Part shown: piece after piece, positions 1 to 11,072 of the stretch
Numbering within the stretch: the stretch's first letter is position 1
How the letters are laid out: every line of letters begins with the position of its first letter
NCBI GenBank assembly: GCA_021805545.1
Contig: JAJZFB010000046.1
Location: forward strand, 109,501-173,500
Direction of reading: 5' to 3'
Source of the DNA: Pseudomonadota bacterium
GTDB lineage: Bacteria; Pseudomonadota; Alphaproteobacteria; Acetobacterales; Acetobacteraceae
DNA: 64,000 nucleotides
Position numbers and translations under genes: made by a program
The notes under the pieces: model-generated
The model's input: only the letters and a program-made list of their open reading frames with translations
The model's database searches: none
What the model was told of the DNA's origin: nothing

Positions 1-562
1 CATTGCCGCCGCCGAGGCCGCGCATGGCGTGGCCCGCGTGCTGGTGAATTGCGCCGGCATCGTCGCCGCCGCCAAAACCGTGGGGCGCGACGCTACCCCG
101 CACGCGCTGGATACATTCCGCCGCGTGATCGAGATCAACCTGATCGGCACCTTCAACGTCATCTCCAAATTCGCCGCCCGCGCCAGCACGCTGGAGCCGC
201 TGGGCGAAGAGCGCGGCGTGATCATCAACACCGCCTCCGCCGCTGCGTATGATGGCCAGATCGGCCAGGCCGCCTACGCCGCTTCCAAGGGCGGCATCGT
301 CGGCCTTACCCTGCCCGTGGCGCGCGACCTGTCGCAATTTGGCATCCGCGTGATGACCATAGCACCCGGTATTTTCTGGACGCCGATGATGAGCTCCATG
401 CCCCCCGCCGTGCAGGAAGCTTTGGGCAAGCAGGTGCCGTTCCCCTCGCGCCTGGGCAAGCCGGAGGAATACGCGCTGCTGGTGCAGTCCATCATCGCCA
501 ACCCGATGCTGAATGGCGAAGTCATCCGCCTGGATGGCGCCATCCGCATGGCGCCGAAATAA
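1..562 (+). CDS. 3-hydroxyacyl-CoA dehydrogenase type 2 (HSD10-like SDR), 5' partial
   Basis: The reading frame is open from base 2, so the start and the N-terminal nucleotide-binding segment lie upstream of the window. Visible SDR features are the NCAG motif near bases 47-58, an INTAS stretch carrying the catalytic serine, and YAASK (bases 275-289) with catalytic Tyr and Lys. The C-terminal half ([21 protein letters not shown]) is the signature of human HSD17B10-like 3-hydroxyacyl-CoA dehydrogenases, which oxidise 3-hydroxyacyl-CoA with NAD+. The stop overlaps the next start (TAATG), so it is translationally coupled to two crotonases. This supports a beta-oxidation role, including branched-chain or steroid acyl-CoAs. 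Confidence 0.9.
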   Translation, partial: IAAAEAAHGVARVLVNCAGIVAAAKTVGRDATPHALDTFRRVIEINLIGTFNVISKFAARASTLEPLGEERGVIINTASAAAYDGQIGQAAYAASKGGIVGLTLPVARDLSQFGIRVMTIAPGIFWTPMMSSMPPAVQEALGKQVPFPSRLGKPEEYALLVQSIIANPMLNGEVIRLDGAIRMAPK

Positions 563-1353
563 TGAGCGAGGACGCCCCAATCCTGCTGGCGCGCGAGAAC
601 GGGATTGCGCGCATCACCCTCAACCGGCCGCAAGCGGGCAACGCCATCGACCTGCCTCTGGCCCGCGCATTATGGGACGCGGCCAATGAGGTTGACGAGG
701 ATAACAGCATCCGCGTTGTCACCCTTACCGGCGCGGGCAAGCTGTTCTGCGGTGGCGGCGATGTCGGCGCCTTCGCCAATGCCGGTGAGCGTTTCTCCAC
801 ATTGCTGAAAGAGCTGACGGGCTATGTGCACAGCGCCATCGCGCGTTTTGCACGTATGAACAAGCCGATGGTCACCATCATCAATGGGCCAGCGGCCGGT
901 GCCGGGTTTAATCTCTCGCTCATGGGAGATATCGCCATCGCCGCGCAATCCGCGCATTTCACCACGGCCTATACGGGCATCGGCCTCACGCCCGATGGCG
1001 GCGCCACCTGGCTGCTGCCGCGCCTGGTGGGGCTGCGCCGCGCGCAGGAGATCATCCTGCTCAACAAGCGCGTTTCCGCCACCGAAGCCGCCGAGATCGG
1101 CATGATTACCAAAGCCGTGCCGGACGAGACCCTGGCTGAAGAAGCTGAGGCGATCGCCGTGAAGCTGGCCAACGGCGCCACCCGCGCCCTGGGCCGTACC
1201 CGCAACCTGCTGAATGCCGGGTTTGAGACCGCGCTGGAAACCCAGCTTGAGCTGGAAGCCCGTTCCATCGCCGCCTCGGGCCGCGGCCCGGAAGGCCGCG
1301 AGGGTGTCGCCGCCTTCCTCGCCAAACGCAAACCAAACTTCCGCGCCCAATAA
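562..1353 (+). CDS. enoyl-CoA hydratase/isomerase family protein (PaaG-like)
   Basis: A 263-residue crotonase-fold protein. The CoA-binding and oxyanion-hole segments are visible (LFCGGGDVGAF around 61-71; NGPAAGAGFNLSL around 108-120), followed by GIGLTPDGGATW (139-150). The TPDGG form with Asp, and the absence of the first hydratase glutamate (GAGFN instead of GGxE), resemble PaaG-type isomerases more than true hydratases. It likely isomerises or hydrates an enoyl-CoA. The start overlaps the upstream SDR stop by one base, and a second crotonase follows 19 bases downstream. The exact substrate is unknown. Confidence 0.88.
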   Translation: MSEDAPILLARENGIARITLNRPQAGNAIDLPLARALWDAANEVDEDNSIRVVTLTGAGKLFCGGGDVGAFANAGERFSTLLKELTGYVHSAIARFARMNKPMVTIINGPAAGAGFNLSLMGDIAIAAQSAHFTTAYTGIGLTPDGGATWLLPRLVGLRRAQEIILLNKRVSATEAAEIGMITKAVPDETLAEEAEAIAVKLANGATRALGRTRNLLNAGFETALETQLELEARSIAASGRGPEGREGVAAFLAKRKPNFRAQ

Positions 1354-1372
1354 TCCCGTAAGGAGATTGAAC

Positions 1373-3150
<1,778 letters not shown>

Positions 3151-3158
3151 CCAGGCAC

Positions 3159-3191
3159 CACCGCGCGGGACACACCATGATCCGCGCGGTG
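3159..3191. terminator. bidirectional hairpin between convergent operons
   Basis: A perfect 10-bp inverted repeat, CACCGCGCGG (3159-3168) and CCGCGCGGTG (3182-3191), with a 13-base loop. It sits between the end of the nitronate monooxygenase-like gene (+) and the end of the aldehyde dehydrogenase gene (-). There is no long T-tract, so termination efficiency is uncertain. Confidence 0.6.
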
Positions 3192-3207
3192 CAATCGCCA
3201 GACGGTT

Positions 3208-4686
3208 TCAGAACTTCATCGAGAACGGGTCGCGCTTATCGCCCGAGAAATCGATGAACACGTTTTTGGTCTGGGTGAATTCCAGAATCCCCGCCTCGCC
3301 GCGCACGCGGCCAAAGCCGGATTCCTTCATACCGCCAAACGGCGCCTGCGGGGCGGCCACGCGGTAGGTGTTCACCCACACCACGCCAGATTTAATGGCG
3401 CGCATCATCCGCATGCAGCGGCTGATATTCTCCGACCACACACCGCTGGCCAGCCCATAAGGCGTGTCGTTGGCAATCCGCACGGCCTCTTCTTCATCCG
3501 TGAACGGAATGATCGAGAGCACCGGCCCGAAAATTTCCTCGGCGGCCACTTTCATATCGTTGCGCACATCGGCAAAGATGGTCGGCTGGATAAAGAAGCC
3601 TTTTTCCAGCCCCGGCCCTTCAGCGCGCCCGCCGCCAGCCACAAGCCGCGCGCCATCGCCCTTGGCAGCCTCGATGAAGGAAAGAATCTTGTTGAATTGC
3701 GGCTCATTCGCCGCCGTGCCCATTTCCGTCTCGGCCAAACGCGGGTCGCCCATGCGGATTTGCGCCGCGCGCTGCGCCAGGCCTTCCACCATGCGGCCGT
3801 ACACACCGCGCTGCACCAGCAGGCGCGAACCGGCAATGCAGGTCTGCCCCGTGGCGCCAAAAATACCTGCCAGCGCGCCAATCAGCGCGCGGTCGAAATC
3901 GCAATCATCGAACACGATGTTGGGCGATTTCCCGCCCAGCTCCATTGTCACCGGTTTCAGGTTTTCACCCGCCACGGCGGCAATCTTGCGGCCCACGCCG
4001 GGGCTGCCGGTAAAGCTGATTTTATCCACGCCCTTGCTGCTGGTCAGCGCGGCACCCACATCGCCCGCGCCGGTAACAACCTGCACCACACCGGCGGGAA
4101 ACCCCGCCTTCTCGCAAATGCGCGCAATTTCCAGCGTGGTAACAGAGGCATGTTCGCTGGGTTTGATGATAACGCAATTACCCGCCGCCAGTGCCGCCGG
4201 CAGCGTGTTGGTGAGAATGGCCACGGGCGAATTCCACGCCGTTACCGTAGCCACCACGCCATACGGCACGCGGATGGCGAAATCGATCGTGTCTTTCTGG
4301 TCCAGCGGCACCACATCGCCATGCATTTTGTCGGCCCAGCCCGCATAGTAGCGGAAGATGCGCGCGGCATAGCCCATCTGGCTATGGGTTTCGCGAATCA
4401 CCTTGCCATTATCAGTGGTTTCCAGCAGCGCCATGCGGTTCGCATCTGCATCCAGCAAATCCGCAGCCTTGTTCAGCAGCCTGGCGCGCTCGCCGGGTGT
4501 GGTCTTGCTCCACATAGTGTCAAAGGCCCGCCGCGCCGCCGCGATGGCCTCTTCCACATCCCCCACCGAGGCCACGGGCACAATGCCATGCACCTCCTGG
4601 TTATAAGGGTTTATGGCTGGCATGGTGGCGCCGTTGGCGGCATCGCGCCATTTGCCGTCGATGAAGAGCTGGTAGGTCTGTGTCAT
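3208..4686 (-). CDS. NAD(P)+-dependent aldehyde dehydrogenase
   Basis: 492 residues, typical of the ALDH superfamily. Visible catalytic residues are N152 in AWNSP, K175 in IIKPSEHA, E249 in MELGGKSP and the nucleophile C283 in GQTCIAGSR; the cofactor loop is FTGSPGVGRKIA. It oxidises an aldehyde to a carboxylate, or to a CoA-ester in some families, with NAD(P)+. The ATG at 4686 starts the canonical N-terminus (QLFIDGKW); the longer open frame upstream has no family similarity. It is the last gene of the minus-strand block, 14 bases after the FAS1-like dehydratase, so the two are probably co-transcribed. Substrate unknown. Confidence 0.93.
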   Translation of the reverse strand: MTQTYQLFIDGKWRDAANGATMPAINPYNQEVHGIVPVASVGDVEEAIAAARRAFDTMWSKTTPGERARLLNKAADLLDADANRMALLETTDNGKVIRETHSQMGYAARIFRYYAGWADKMHGDVVPLDQKDTIDFAIRVPYGVVATVTAWNSPVAILTNTLPAALAAGNCVIIKPSEHASVTTLEIARICEKAGFPAGVVQVVTGAGDVGAALTSSKGVDKISFTGSPGVGRKIAAVAGENLKPVTMELGGKSPNIVFDDCDFDRALIGALAGIFGATGQTCIAGSRLLVQRGVYGRMVEGLAQRAAQIRMGDPRLAETEMGTAANEPQFNKILSFIEAAKGDGARLVAGGGRAEGPGLEKGFFIQPTIFADVRNDMKVAAEEIFGPVLSIIPFTDEEEAVRIANDTPYGLASGVWSENISRCMRMMRAIKSGVVWVNTYRVAAPQAPFGGMKESGFGRVRGEAGILEFTQTKNVFIDFSGDKRDPFSMKF

Positions 4687-4700
4687 GCTAAAATCTCCAA

Positions 4701-5531
4701 CTACGCAGTTTTCGTGCGCACGGTAGCGGTCATGGTCTTGGCCTCGCCCTGCTGGGTCCAAACATTGGCGCCTTCGGCCGTTGGCGCGCCGCACACATAA
4801 AGCGGCACGCCATCAAAAGCCGGTTGCTGGCCACGGAAATCAAACCCCGTAATGGGCGCGCTGAGCCTGGCCGCGGCCAGGCGGATGAGCAGCGTGGCCT
4901 GTAACGGGCCATGCACCACCAAAGCGGGGTAGGCTTCCTCGCCCATGGCATAAGGCCGGTCGTAATGGATGCGGTGGCCGTTCATGGTAAGGGCGGAATA
5001 GCGGAACAGCAGCACGGAATCAGGGTTTACCAGCTCCACCCAGGGCGCGGCGGGGGCAGGTGCCGCAAGCGGGGCCGGCATCATGCCCGAAGCTGGCTCG
5101 CGGTACACAAGGTCCTGCTCTTCCGCAACCGCCACGCCCTCGCCCGCATCCAGCTCGTGCCGCACGGTTACAAAAACCAGCGTGCCGGTGCGGCCGGTTT
5201 TTTCTGAAACCGCGGTGATGGTGGAAGTGCGCGTAACCTGCGCGCCCAGGCGCAGGGGCTTGAGGAATTGCAGCCGCCCGCCAGCCCACATGCGGCGCGG
5301 CAGGGGCACGGGCGGCAGGAAGCCCCCCTTGGCGGGGTGGCCGTCTGGCCCCAGCCCGGCTGGCGGCTTCACGTCCCAGAAATACAGCCAATGGTGCAGC
5401 AGGGGCATGTCATCCCCGGCCTTCAGCCCGCCTTCGCCGCCCAACGCCACGCTCAGCGCGTTGCTGCGCGCGGGTTCCAGCACATCGGTCACGCTCTGGC
5501 TGCGCCCCACCCAATCGTCGAATTCGCTCAC
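4701..5531 (-). CDS. FAS1-like / HTD2-type acyl dehydratase (mesaconyl-C4-CoA hydratase-like)
   Basis: 276 residues starting at GTG 5531, which has GAGGAAG about seven bases upstream; the longer ORF upstream lacks a recognisable N-terminus. It carries an N-terminal half beginning EFDDWVGRSQSVTDVLEP and a C-terminal MaoC-like hot dog (LFRYSALTMNGHRIHYD, then YPALVVHGPL). This is the domain order of HTD2 and mesaconyl-C4-CoA or itaconyl-CoA hydratases. The RYSALTxNxHRIHYD block carries the hydratase histidine. It probably hydrates an enoyl- or methyl-branched enoyl-CoA/acid. CoA-transferases elsewhere in the block fit such a pathway. Confidence 0.82.
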   Translation of the reverse strand: MSEFDDWVGRSQSVTDVLEPARSNALSVALGGEGGLKAGDDMPLLHHWLYFWDVKPPAGLGPDGHPAKGGFLPPVPLPRRMWAGGRLQFLKPLRLGAQVTRTSTITAVSEKTGRTGTLVFVTVRHELDAGEGVAVAEEQDLVYREPASGMMPAPLAAPAPAAPWVELVNPDSVLLFRYSALTMNGHRIHYDRPYAMGEEAYPALVVHGPLQATLLIRLAAARLSAPITGFDFRGQQPAFDGVPLYVCGAPTAEGANVWTQQGEAKTMTATVRTKTA

Positions 5532-5574
5532 GCCATTCTTCCTCGTTCTAATGGTACTTGCGCGTACCGCTCTG

Positions 5575-6513
5575 TTAACCGCGCTGGTGCAGCAAGCGCA
5601 AGCCCGGGCGCGGCCACTCCACCGCAATCAACAGCCCGGTGCCGGAAACGGTAATGTAGGCCGTCCTCATATCCGCCCCGCCAAAACAGATATTGGTGCA
5701 ATACGGCTCCGGGCCTTCCCAGTATTCCAGCTTTTCGCCCTGGGGCGAAAACACGGTAATGCCGCCCGTTACCAGCGTGGCCACGCAGATATTGCCGTTT
5801 TCCTCCAGCGCCATGGAATCAAAACGCTGATACCCCGTGGCCTGCCCCACCAGCGTGCCGCCATTGGGCGAGGGCCAGGGCTGCTTTGCCACCTCGCCAC
5901 GCCCGGTGATGGGCCAATGCCACAAGCGGCCGGTTTCGGTCTCCGACACGTAAAGCGTCTTTTCATCGGGCGAGAGGCCGCAGCCATTGGGCGTGACCAT
6001 GGGGAACACGGCCTGGCGGATGTAAGAGCCATCGGCGGCGGCATGGTACACAGCGCCGCAATCCATCTGCCGCCCATAGGTTTTGCCATGGTCGGTAAAC
6101 CACATATCGCCCTTGGCGTCGAAACAGATGTCGTTCGGCCCGTTAATGGGCACGCCCTCGCAATGGGTGTAGAGCGTGGTGCTCTTGCCCGTGGCCAAAT
6201 TAACGCGCTGGATGGAGCCGCCGGTGTAATTATCGGCGCGGCCATGCGGGCGCTTATAGCCGTTATCCTGGGTAATCCAGTTAAACCCGCCATTATTGCA
6301 AACATAGGCCGCGCCATCCGGGCCAATCGCCGCGCCATTCGGCCCGCCGCCCAGCTCGGCGGCCACTTCCTTGGTGCCATCCGGCTTCACGCGGATCAGC
6401 CTGCCGCCTTTAATCTCCACCACCAGCACCGAGCCATCTTTCATGGCAATGGGGCCTTCGGGAAATTCCAGCCCATCGGTGACAATGCGGTAATCCAGCT
6501 TGCGCGTCTGCAT
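5575..6513 (-). CDS. SMP-30/gluconolactonase/LRE family protein
   Basis: A 312-residue six-bladed beta-propeller. The N-terminal metal-ligand Glu lies in LEFPEGP (E19). Further family blocks are GPNGAAIGPDGA, GPNDICFDAKGDMWFTDHGK and GCGLSPDEKTLYVSET, the last two carrying the conserved Asn/Asp metal ligands. Members hydrolyse sugar lactones or other cyclic esters in a Ca/Zn-dependent way. Within this catabolic block it may open a lactone intermediate. It lies 20 bases after the beta-hydroxyacid dehydrogenase gene, in the same direction, and no signal peptide is apparent. Confidence 0.88.
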   Translation of the reverse strand: MQTRKLDYRIVTDGLEFPEGPIAMKDGSVLVVEIKGGRLIRVKPDGTKEVAAELGGGPNGAAIGPDGAAYVCNNGGFNWITQDNGYKRPHGRADNYTGGSIQRVNLATGKSTTLYTHCEGVPINGPNDICFDAKGDMWFTDHGKTYGRQMDCGAVYHAAADGSYIRQAVFPMVTPNGCGLSPDEKTLYVSETETGRLWHWPITGRGEVAKQPWPSPNGGTLVGQATGYQRFDSMALEENGNICVATLVTGGITVFSPQGEKLEYWEGPEPYCTNICFGGADMRTAYITVSGTGLLIAVEWPRPGLRLLHQRG

Positions 6514-6533
6514 GTTTCCTCGCTCCTGTTCTG

Positions 6534-7415
6534 TTATTTGCGGTCCACCAGCTCGATGATCGCGGGGAAGTATTTCGCGCCAATCCCGGCATCCACCGCC
6601 GCCTGGTAATAGGTGGCGGCCAGCTTGCCCAGCCTGGCATCAACACCCATCTGCGCGGCCAAATCCAGCGTGTAGCCAAGGTCTTTCAGCGCATAATGCG
6701 AGGGAAAGGCTTTTTCAGGAAATTCGCGCGGCGCCATGGCTTTTTTGCCATGGTTTTGCAGCGCGAATGAATTGCCCGAGCCAAGCCCCACCGCCTCGAT
6801 CAATTTTTCCGCCGTCACCCCCGCGCGCTCGGCCACCACCATCATCTCGGCAATGGCCGCCACCTGCTCAAACAACAAGGTATTATTGATGAGCTTCACC
6901 ACCTGCCCGCAGCCAACCTCGCCGCATAGCGTAACGTCCGAGCCCATATAGCCCAGCAGCGGCGCGATGCGCGCGAATAAATCCTCGCTGGCGCCAACCA
7001 TGATGGAGAGCGTGCCGTCAATCGCCGCCTGGCGCGTGCGGGCCACCGGCGCATCGGCAAAACCTATGCTAAATTCAGCAAGTTTTGCCGCCACCACGCG
7101 CGCGTCCGCCACGGCGGTGGTGGAAAGGTCCACCACAATGGTGCCCGGCCTGGCGTGTTGGGCAATCTCATCGCACACCGCCGCCACCTGCTTGCCGCCG
7201 GGCAGAGAGAGGAAGATAATTTCCGCCCGCTTCGCCACATCCGCCACCGCACTAGCAGCAATGGCGCCAGAGGCCACCTGCGCCGCCACGGCATCCGCCA
7301 CCATGTCGAACACATGCACCGGGGCGTTATGCTTCTTCACCACATTGCGGCACATGCCGCCGCCCATCACGCCAAGGCCGATAAACCCAAGCACAGATGC
7401 CTGTTCACTCATCAT
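6534..7415 (-). CDS. NAD(P)-dependent 3-hydroxyisobutyrate dehydrogenase-family protein
   Basis: A beta-hydroxyacid dehydrogenase of 293 residues. The Rossmann motif GFIGLGVMGGGM lies at 10-21, and the catalytic lysine is K174 in GCGQVVKLINN. Tandem ATGs occur at 7415 and 7412; the second has the better spacing to the upstream GGAG. It oxidises a short beta-hydroxyacid to its semialdehyde or keto acid. Seven bases separate it from the CoA-transferase gene upstream. The aldehyde dehydrogenase in the same block could oxidise a semialdehyde product; that pairing is inferred. Confidence 0.88.
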   Translation of the reverse strand: MMSEQASVLGFIGLGVMGGGMCRNVVKKHNAPVHVFDMVADAVAAQVASGAIAASAVADVAKRAEIIFLSLPGGKQVAAVCDEIAQHARPGTIVVDLSTTAVADARVVAAKLAEFSIGFADAPVARTRQAAIDGTLSIMVGASEDLFARIAPLLGYMGSDVTLCGEVGCGQVVKLINNTLLFEQVAAIAEMMVVAERAGVTAEKLIEAVGLGSGNSFALQNHGKKAMAPREFPEKAFPSHYALKDLGYTLDLAAQMGVDARLGKLAATYYQAAVDAGIGAKYFPAIIELVDRK

Positions 7416-7422
7416 CCGCTCC

Positions 7423-8562
7423 TCAGTAGATCACTTCCGCATCTTCCAGCGCCTTGCGCGCGGCGGAATCCATTCCCAGCAATTCGCCGTAAATATAATC
7501 CTCGTGCTCGCCCAGCTTGGGCGTGCCGCTATGAATGCCGATTTCCGCCCCCTTGGAAAGCCGCATCGGCACACCCACCGCCGCGCGCGCCGTGCCATCC
7601 GGCTCCCGCACGGCAACAATGGCGTTGCGTTCACGCAAATGCGGGTCGGCGGCAATTTCCGGCGTGGTCCAGCTTACATGCGCGGCAATGCCCGCTTCCT
7701 GCAATTCAGCCGCCGCCGCATTGGCCTCGCGCGTGCTGGTCCAGGCGGCAATGGCATCATCGCAAAGCGTGGCGGCGCCGGTAAGTTTCGCCAAAGCGTC
7801 GCGTTCGGCATCGGTGCGGGCGGCAATGGCAATCCAGCGGTCCTCGCCCAAGGCCGGAAACACGCCATGCGGCGCGAGGCTTTCATGCGCATTGCCCATG
7901 CGCGCTGGCGTGCCGCCCGCCGCCGCCAGCAACAGCGCCTCACCCGCCAGGGAGGACGCCACTTCCCGCGCCGCCACATCCACATGCGTGCCTTTGCCCG
8001 TGGCGCGGCGCTGCATAAGTGCTGCCATCACCGCCACAGCGGCATTCATGCCCACCGTATGGTCCATCACATGGCGCATTTCCACAGGCGGGCCATCCGG
8101 GTAGCCGGTCAGGTCGCTCAAAGCCCCCCAGGCGCCAAAAAGCGGCGCATAACCGGCAAAATGCGAATCCGGCCCTTCCTGCCCGCAGGACGAAACAGAG
8201 AGCATGATAATATCCGGCTTCACCGCGCAAAGCGCCTCATAGCCCAGCCCCAAACGCCCAATCACGCCGGGGCGGAAGCTCTCCGCCGCAACATCTGCGA
8301 TGCCAACAATACGCTTGGCCAGCGCTATCCCCTCGGGCTTCTTCAAATTCACCCGCACGGAAAGTTTGGTTGAAGACACCTGGTCGAACGTGGCAGGCCC
8401 CATACGGCCATAAACCGGGTGCGGCTTGCGGAACGCATCCGGCCGCATCGCGCTCTCAATCTTCACCACCTCCGCACCCAGTTGGCTGAGCAAATTGGTG
8501 CAGAACGGCCCGGCATTATGCACGGTAAAATCGGCGATACGAATGCCGGAAAGCGGTTTCAT
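7423..8562 (-). CDS. CaiB/BaiF (class III) CoA-transferase, subunit 1
   Basis: 379 residues of the CaiB/BaiF formyl-CoA transferase family. The N-terminal signature IRIADFTVHNAGPFCTNLLSQLGAEVVKIE and the SVRVNLKKPEG strand are present. Such enzymes move CoA between carboxylic acids. The start overlaps the stop of the next CoA-transferase by four bases (ATGA), so the two are translationally coupled. Known class III pairs (for example BbsEF, SmtAB) work as heteromers, which suggests the same here. Substrate unknown; a C4-C5 dicarboxylate or a ring-derived acid is possible. Confidence 0.87.
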   Translation of the reverse strand: MKPLSGIRIADFTVHNAGPFCTNLLSQLGAEVVKIESAMRPDAFRKPHPVYGRMGPATFDQVSSTKLSVRVNLKKPEGIALAKRIVGIADVAAESFRPGVIGRLGLGYEALCAVKPDIIMLSVSSCGQEGPDSHFAGYAPLFGAWGALSDLTGYPDGPPVEMRHVMDHTVGMNAAVAVMAALMQRRATGKGTHVDVAAREVASSLAGEALLLAAAGGTPARMGNAHESLAPHGVFPALGEDRWIAIAARTDAERDALAKLTGAATLCDDAIAAWTSTREANAAAAELQEAGIAAHVSWTTPEIAADPHLRERNAIVAVREPDGTARAAVGVPMRLSKGAEIGIHSGTPKLGEHEDYIYGELLGMDSAARKALEDAEVIY

Positions 8563-9701
8563 GCCACGTCCTCCGCTTTGTGCAAGGCAGGCGGCCCAGC
8601 GCGCAGGCGCAGCGGGCTGCCGCCAAAATGGAAGGGCGAAACCAGCATGTTCAGCAGCCCCGCACCTTCAACCGGCACCGGCTGGAACAGCCCGCGCAGT
8701 TTCTCATGCTTATCATTCACCACCTCAATGGGCGTGTAATATTTGGCCAGCGGCACAGAGAGTTTCTGCCCCTCGCGCACAATATCCTCCACCTTGCGGG
8801 TGGCGGCCCAGGCGCGGATATACGTGTTGATCACCGGCCCGCGCCGGCTGCGCTCCAGCGAATCCGCCAGCGCCGGGTCCAGCGCCCATTCCGGCTCGCC
8901 CAGCAGCTTCACCAGCCCGTCCCATTGGCGCTGCTCCAGCGTCAGCAGCTCCACATAGCCATCGGCGCAGGGAATAACGCCGCCATAGCGGAAGCTGCGC
9001 TCCACGCGGTGCTCCACCGAGCCATCGCCCAAACGCTGAATGGCAAAGGCGCCAACGGAAAGCATCGCATCCTGGCAGGAAATATCGACATATTGCCCGC
9101 CAAGCTGCGGGCGCACCCAAAGCGCGGAAAGCGCGCCCAGCGCCGCGGCAATGCCGCCCTGCATGGCGCCAAAATGGCCGTGGATTTTAACCGGCGGGCG
9201 GTCCGGGAACATTTCGGTCGTGAGGCCATTGGGCAGCAAATACCCCTCGCCGCTGGCATGCTGCACCTGAATCTCCTCGGCCTTCCACCCCGCCTTGGGG
9301 CCGGTGGCGCCAAAGGGCAGCACGGAAACATGCACAAGGTCCGGGTGCTTCGCGGCAATCGCGGCTTCATCCAGGCCCAAGGCGGCGCGGTCCGCTACTT
9401 GCGTGTCATCAATAAAAATATCAGCCGTGGAAAGCAGCGCCCCCAGCGCGGCGCGGCCGCCATCGCTGGCCAGGCCGATAACCCGGCTGCTCATGCCCGC
9501 CGCCAAATAGGCGAACAGGGCGGAAATTTCACCCCTCGGCAAAAATGGCGGCTCCGCGCGCAAGGGCGAGCCACCGGGGCCTTCCACCAGAACACATTCC
9601 GCGCCCAGCGTGCAGAGCATGCGGGCCGCATAGGCGGCACCTACACCAGCGGCATGGGCCACGATTTTAAGGCCGTTAAGGGGAAGGACTGTTTCACTCA
9701 T
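8559..9701 (-). CDS. CaiB/BaiF (class III) CoA-transferase, subunit 2
   Basis: 380 residues. It starts at ATG 9701 (SETVLPLNGLKIV); the longer open frame upstream is not family-like. It is CaiB/BaiF-like but more divergent, with AAYAARMLCTLGAECVLVE at the N-terminus and VRPQLGGQYVDISCQDAML in the middle. Coupled by a four-base overlap to the downstream CoA-transferase, it is probably the second, perhaps non-catalytic, subunit of a heteromer. The 115-base gap to the upstream long acyl dehydratase contains no gene. Confidence 0.83.
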   Translation of the reverse strand: MSETVLPLNGLKIVAHAAGVGAAYAARMLCTLGAECVLVEGPGGSPLRAEPPFLPRGEISALFAYLAAGMSSRVIGLASDGGRAALGALLSTADIFIDDTQVADRAALGLDEAAIAAKHPDLVHVSVLPFGATGPKAGWKAEEIQVQHASGEGYLLPNGLTTEMFPDRPPVKIHGHFGAMQGGIAAALGALSALWVRPQLGGQYVDISCQDAMLSVGAFAIQRLGDGSVEHRVERSFRYGGVIPCADGYVELLTLEQRQWDGLVKLLGEPEWALDPALADSLERSRRGPVINTYIRAWAATRKVEDIVREGQKLSVPLAKYYTPIEVVNDKHEKLRGLFQPVPVEGAGLLNMLVSPFHFGGSPLRLRAGPPALHKAEDVA

Positions 9702-9816
9702 GGCGGCGCTACGCTCCCTTCCACCGGGGAAGGAGAAAAATGGCAAGGGGCCAAGGCTGCGCGCCTTGGCCAGACGCCCGCCCCCGCCAATGCGGGAACG
9801 GGCATAGGGCGTGCCC

Positions 9817-11019
9817 TTAGCGGACGGCGGGCAATTCCAGGTCGAGATTCCGGCCATCGAAGAAGACCGGAATATTCGGGTCGAGCGAGGGCAGAATAAC
9901 CGTGGCCAGGCCCGGCGTGGTCAGCTCGCCGCGCTGGTTCTCGCCCTTAATCTCGATATCGACCAGCGCGTGGCCATCCTTGATGTATTTGCGCGTAACC
10001 TTGCCGCGCGCCCAGGTGCAGTCGCCCATGGTGTTGAAGCGGCGCATCTGCGTGCGCACGCGCTTGAGGAACGCGGCATCGCCCATCCAGTTGGTAATAA
10101 GGCTGGCCATCCAGGCGGAGCGCTGCGGGCCGTAATCATACACGCCCGGCACGCCCACTTCCTTGGCAGTGGATTCACGGTGATGCCCGATGCCGGTATA
10201 TTCAATGCCGCCGCCCGCTTCCGGGTTGCGGAAAAAATGGCCAGGGTGCTTCACGGCATTCTTGAAGATAACGCCATGGGTATGGCCGCGGCCGCAGCCC
10301 ACCAGAAAGCCCATCGTGTCCATCAGCGAGAGCGGGCCGCGCACGATTTCCGGCAGCTCCTCGCCCACCTGCACTTCTTCCCAGTAGCGCACATTGCCGC
10401 CACGGATGTTCTTTTCCTCGTTCAGGATCGCGGCGTCGATGCGATCGAACTCCTCGGGCTTGTATTCGTGCGTCTTGATGTCGGAATACTTGCCAGCCTC
10501 GCGGGCGGCCTTGCGCTCGTGCCGGGTGCAGGTGCCCAGCGCGCGGGCGACGAGTTCGCCACGCTGGTTGGCGTAGCTCGCCTCCACATATTGCAGCACC
10601 AGCGTGCCCGAGAATTCGGACTGCTTCACCTGCACGCCCACCACACGCTCGATGGCGGTCATGCGGTCGCCAGGGCGGATATGGCGGAAGAACTCCCAGT
10701 CATTACCAGCGTAAAAGCCGTGCACGCCCGGCAGGCCCCAGCGCGTGCGGCCAACCCAGCCAAACGCCATGGGGAAGTTGGGGTGCGCCAGCATGGAGCC
10801 ATGGCGCGTCAGGCGGCCATGCTCAAGGTCGCGGTACAGCGGGTTAAGGTCACCAATGCCGTTGCAGAAATTGCGGATCGTGTCCTCGGTGGCGTCCTGC
10901 AGATACGGCCCTTCCGGGCGCAGCTGCATGCCAATCATGTTCTCGGCGGCCTTGATCGCTTCCGGCGTAATCTTGCCTTCGGCGGGGCGGTGGCCGACGT
11001 CTGCTTCGGTGGTGCTCAT
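9817..11019 (-). CDS. MaoC/FAS1-like acyl dehydratase (double hot-dog)
   Basis: 400 residues, starting at ATG 11019 with AGGAG six bases upstream. It is long for a MaoC protein and looks like two hot-dog halves: an N-terminal TEDTIRNFCNGIGDLNPLYRD block, with Asp/Asn/Pro placed as in hydratase 2 proteins, and a C-terminal MGDAAFLKRVRTQMRRFNTMGD segment. A clear paralogue of the same layout lies at 46429-47583. Proteins of this kind occur in alphaproteobacterial steroid and isoprenoid catabolic clusters as putative enoyl-CoA hydratases; the exact reaction is unproven. A palindromic operator candidate lies just upstream (11073-11083). Confidence 0.78.
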   Translation of the reverse strand: MSTTEADVGHRPAEGKITPEAIKAAENMIGMQLRPEGPYLQDATEDTIRNFCNGIGDLNPLYRDLEHGRLTRHGSMLAHPNFPMAFGWVGRTRWGLPGVHGFYAGNDWEFFRHIRPGDRMTAIERVVGVQVKQSEFSGTLVLQYVEASYANQRGELVARALGTCTRHERKAAREAGKYSDIKTHEYKPEEFDRIDAAILNEEKNIRGGNVRYWEEVQVGEELPEIVRGPLSLMDTMGFLVGCGRGHTHGVIFKNAVKHPGHFFRNPEAGGGIEYTGIGHHRESTAKEVGVPGVYDYGPQRSAWMASLITNWMGDAAFLKRVRTQMRRFNTMGDCTWARGKVTRKYIKDGHALVDIEIKGENQRGELTTPGLATVILPSLDPNIPVFFDGRNLDLELPAVR

Positions 11020-11072
11020 ATCATGCTCCTGCTGCGGCACCCCTTGGCGCCGGGCTAAAAAACGGTGCCCAG

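Noticed and set aside
5083..8373. Long plus-strand frames opposite the SMP-30, dehydrogenase and CoA-transferase genes
   Set aside because: Frames mirror third-position GC of the real minus-strand genes and cross their boundaries.
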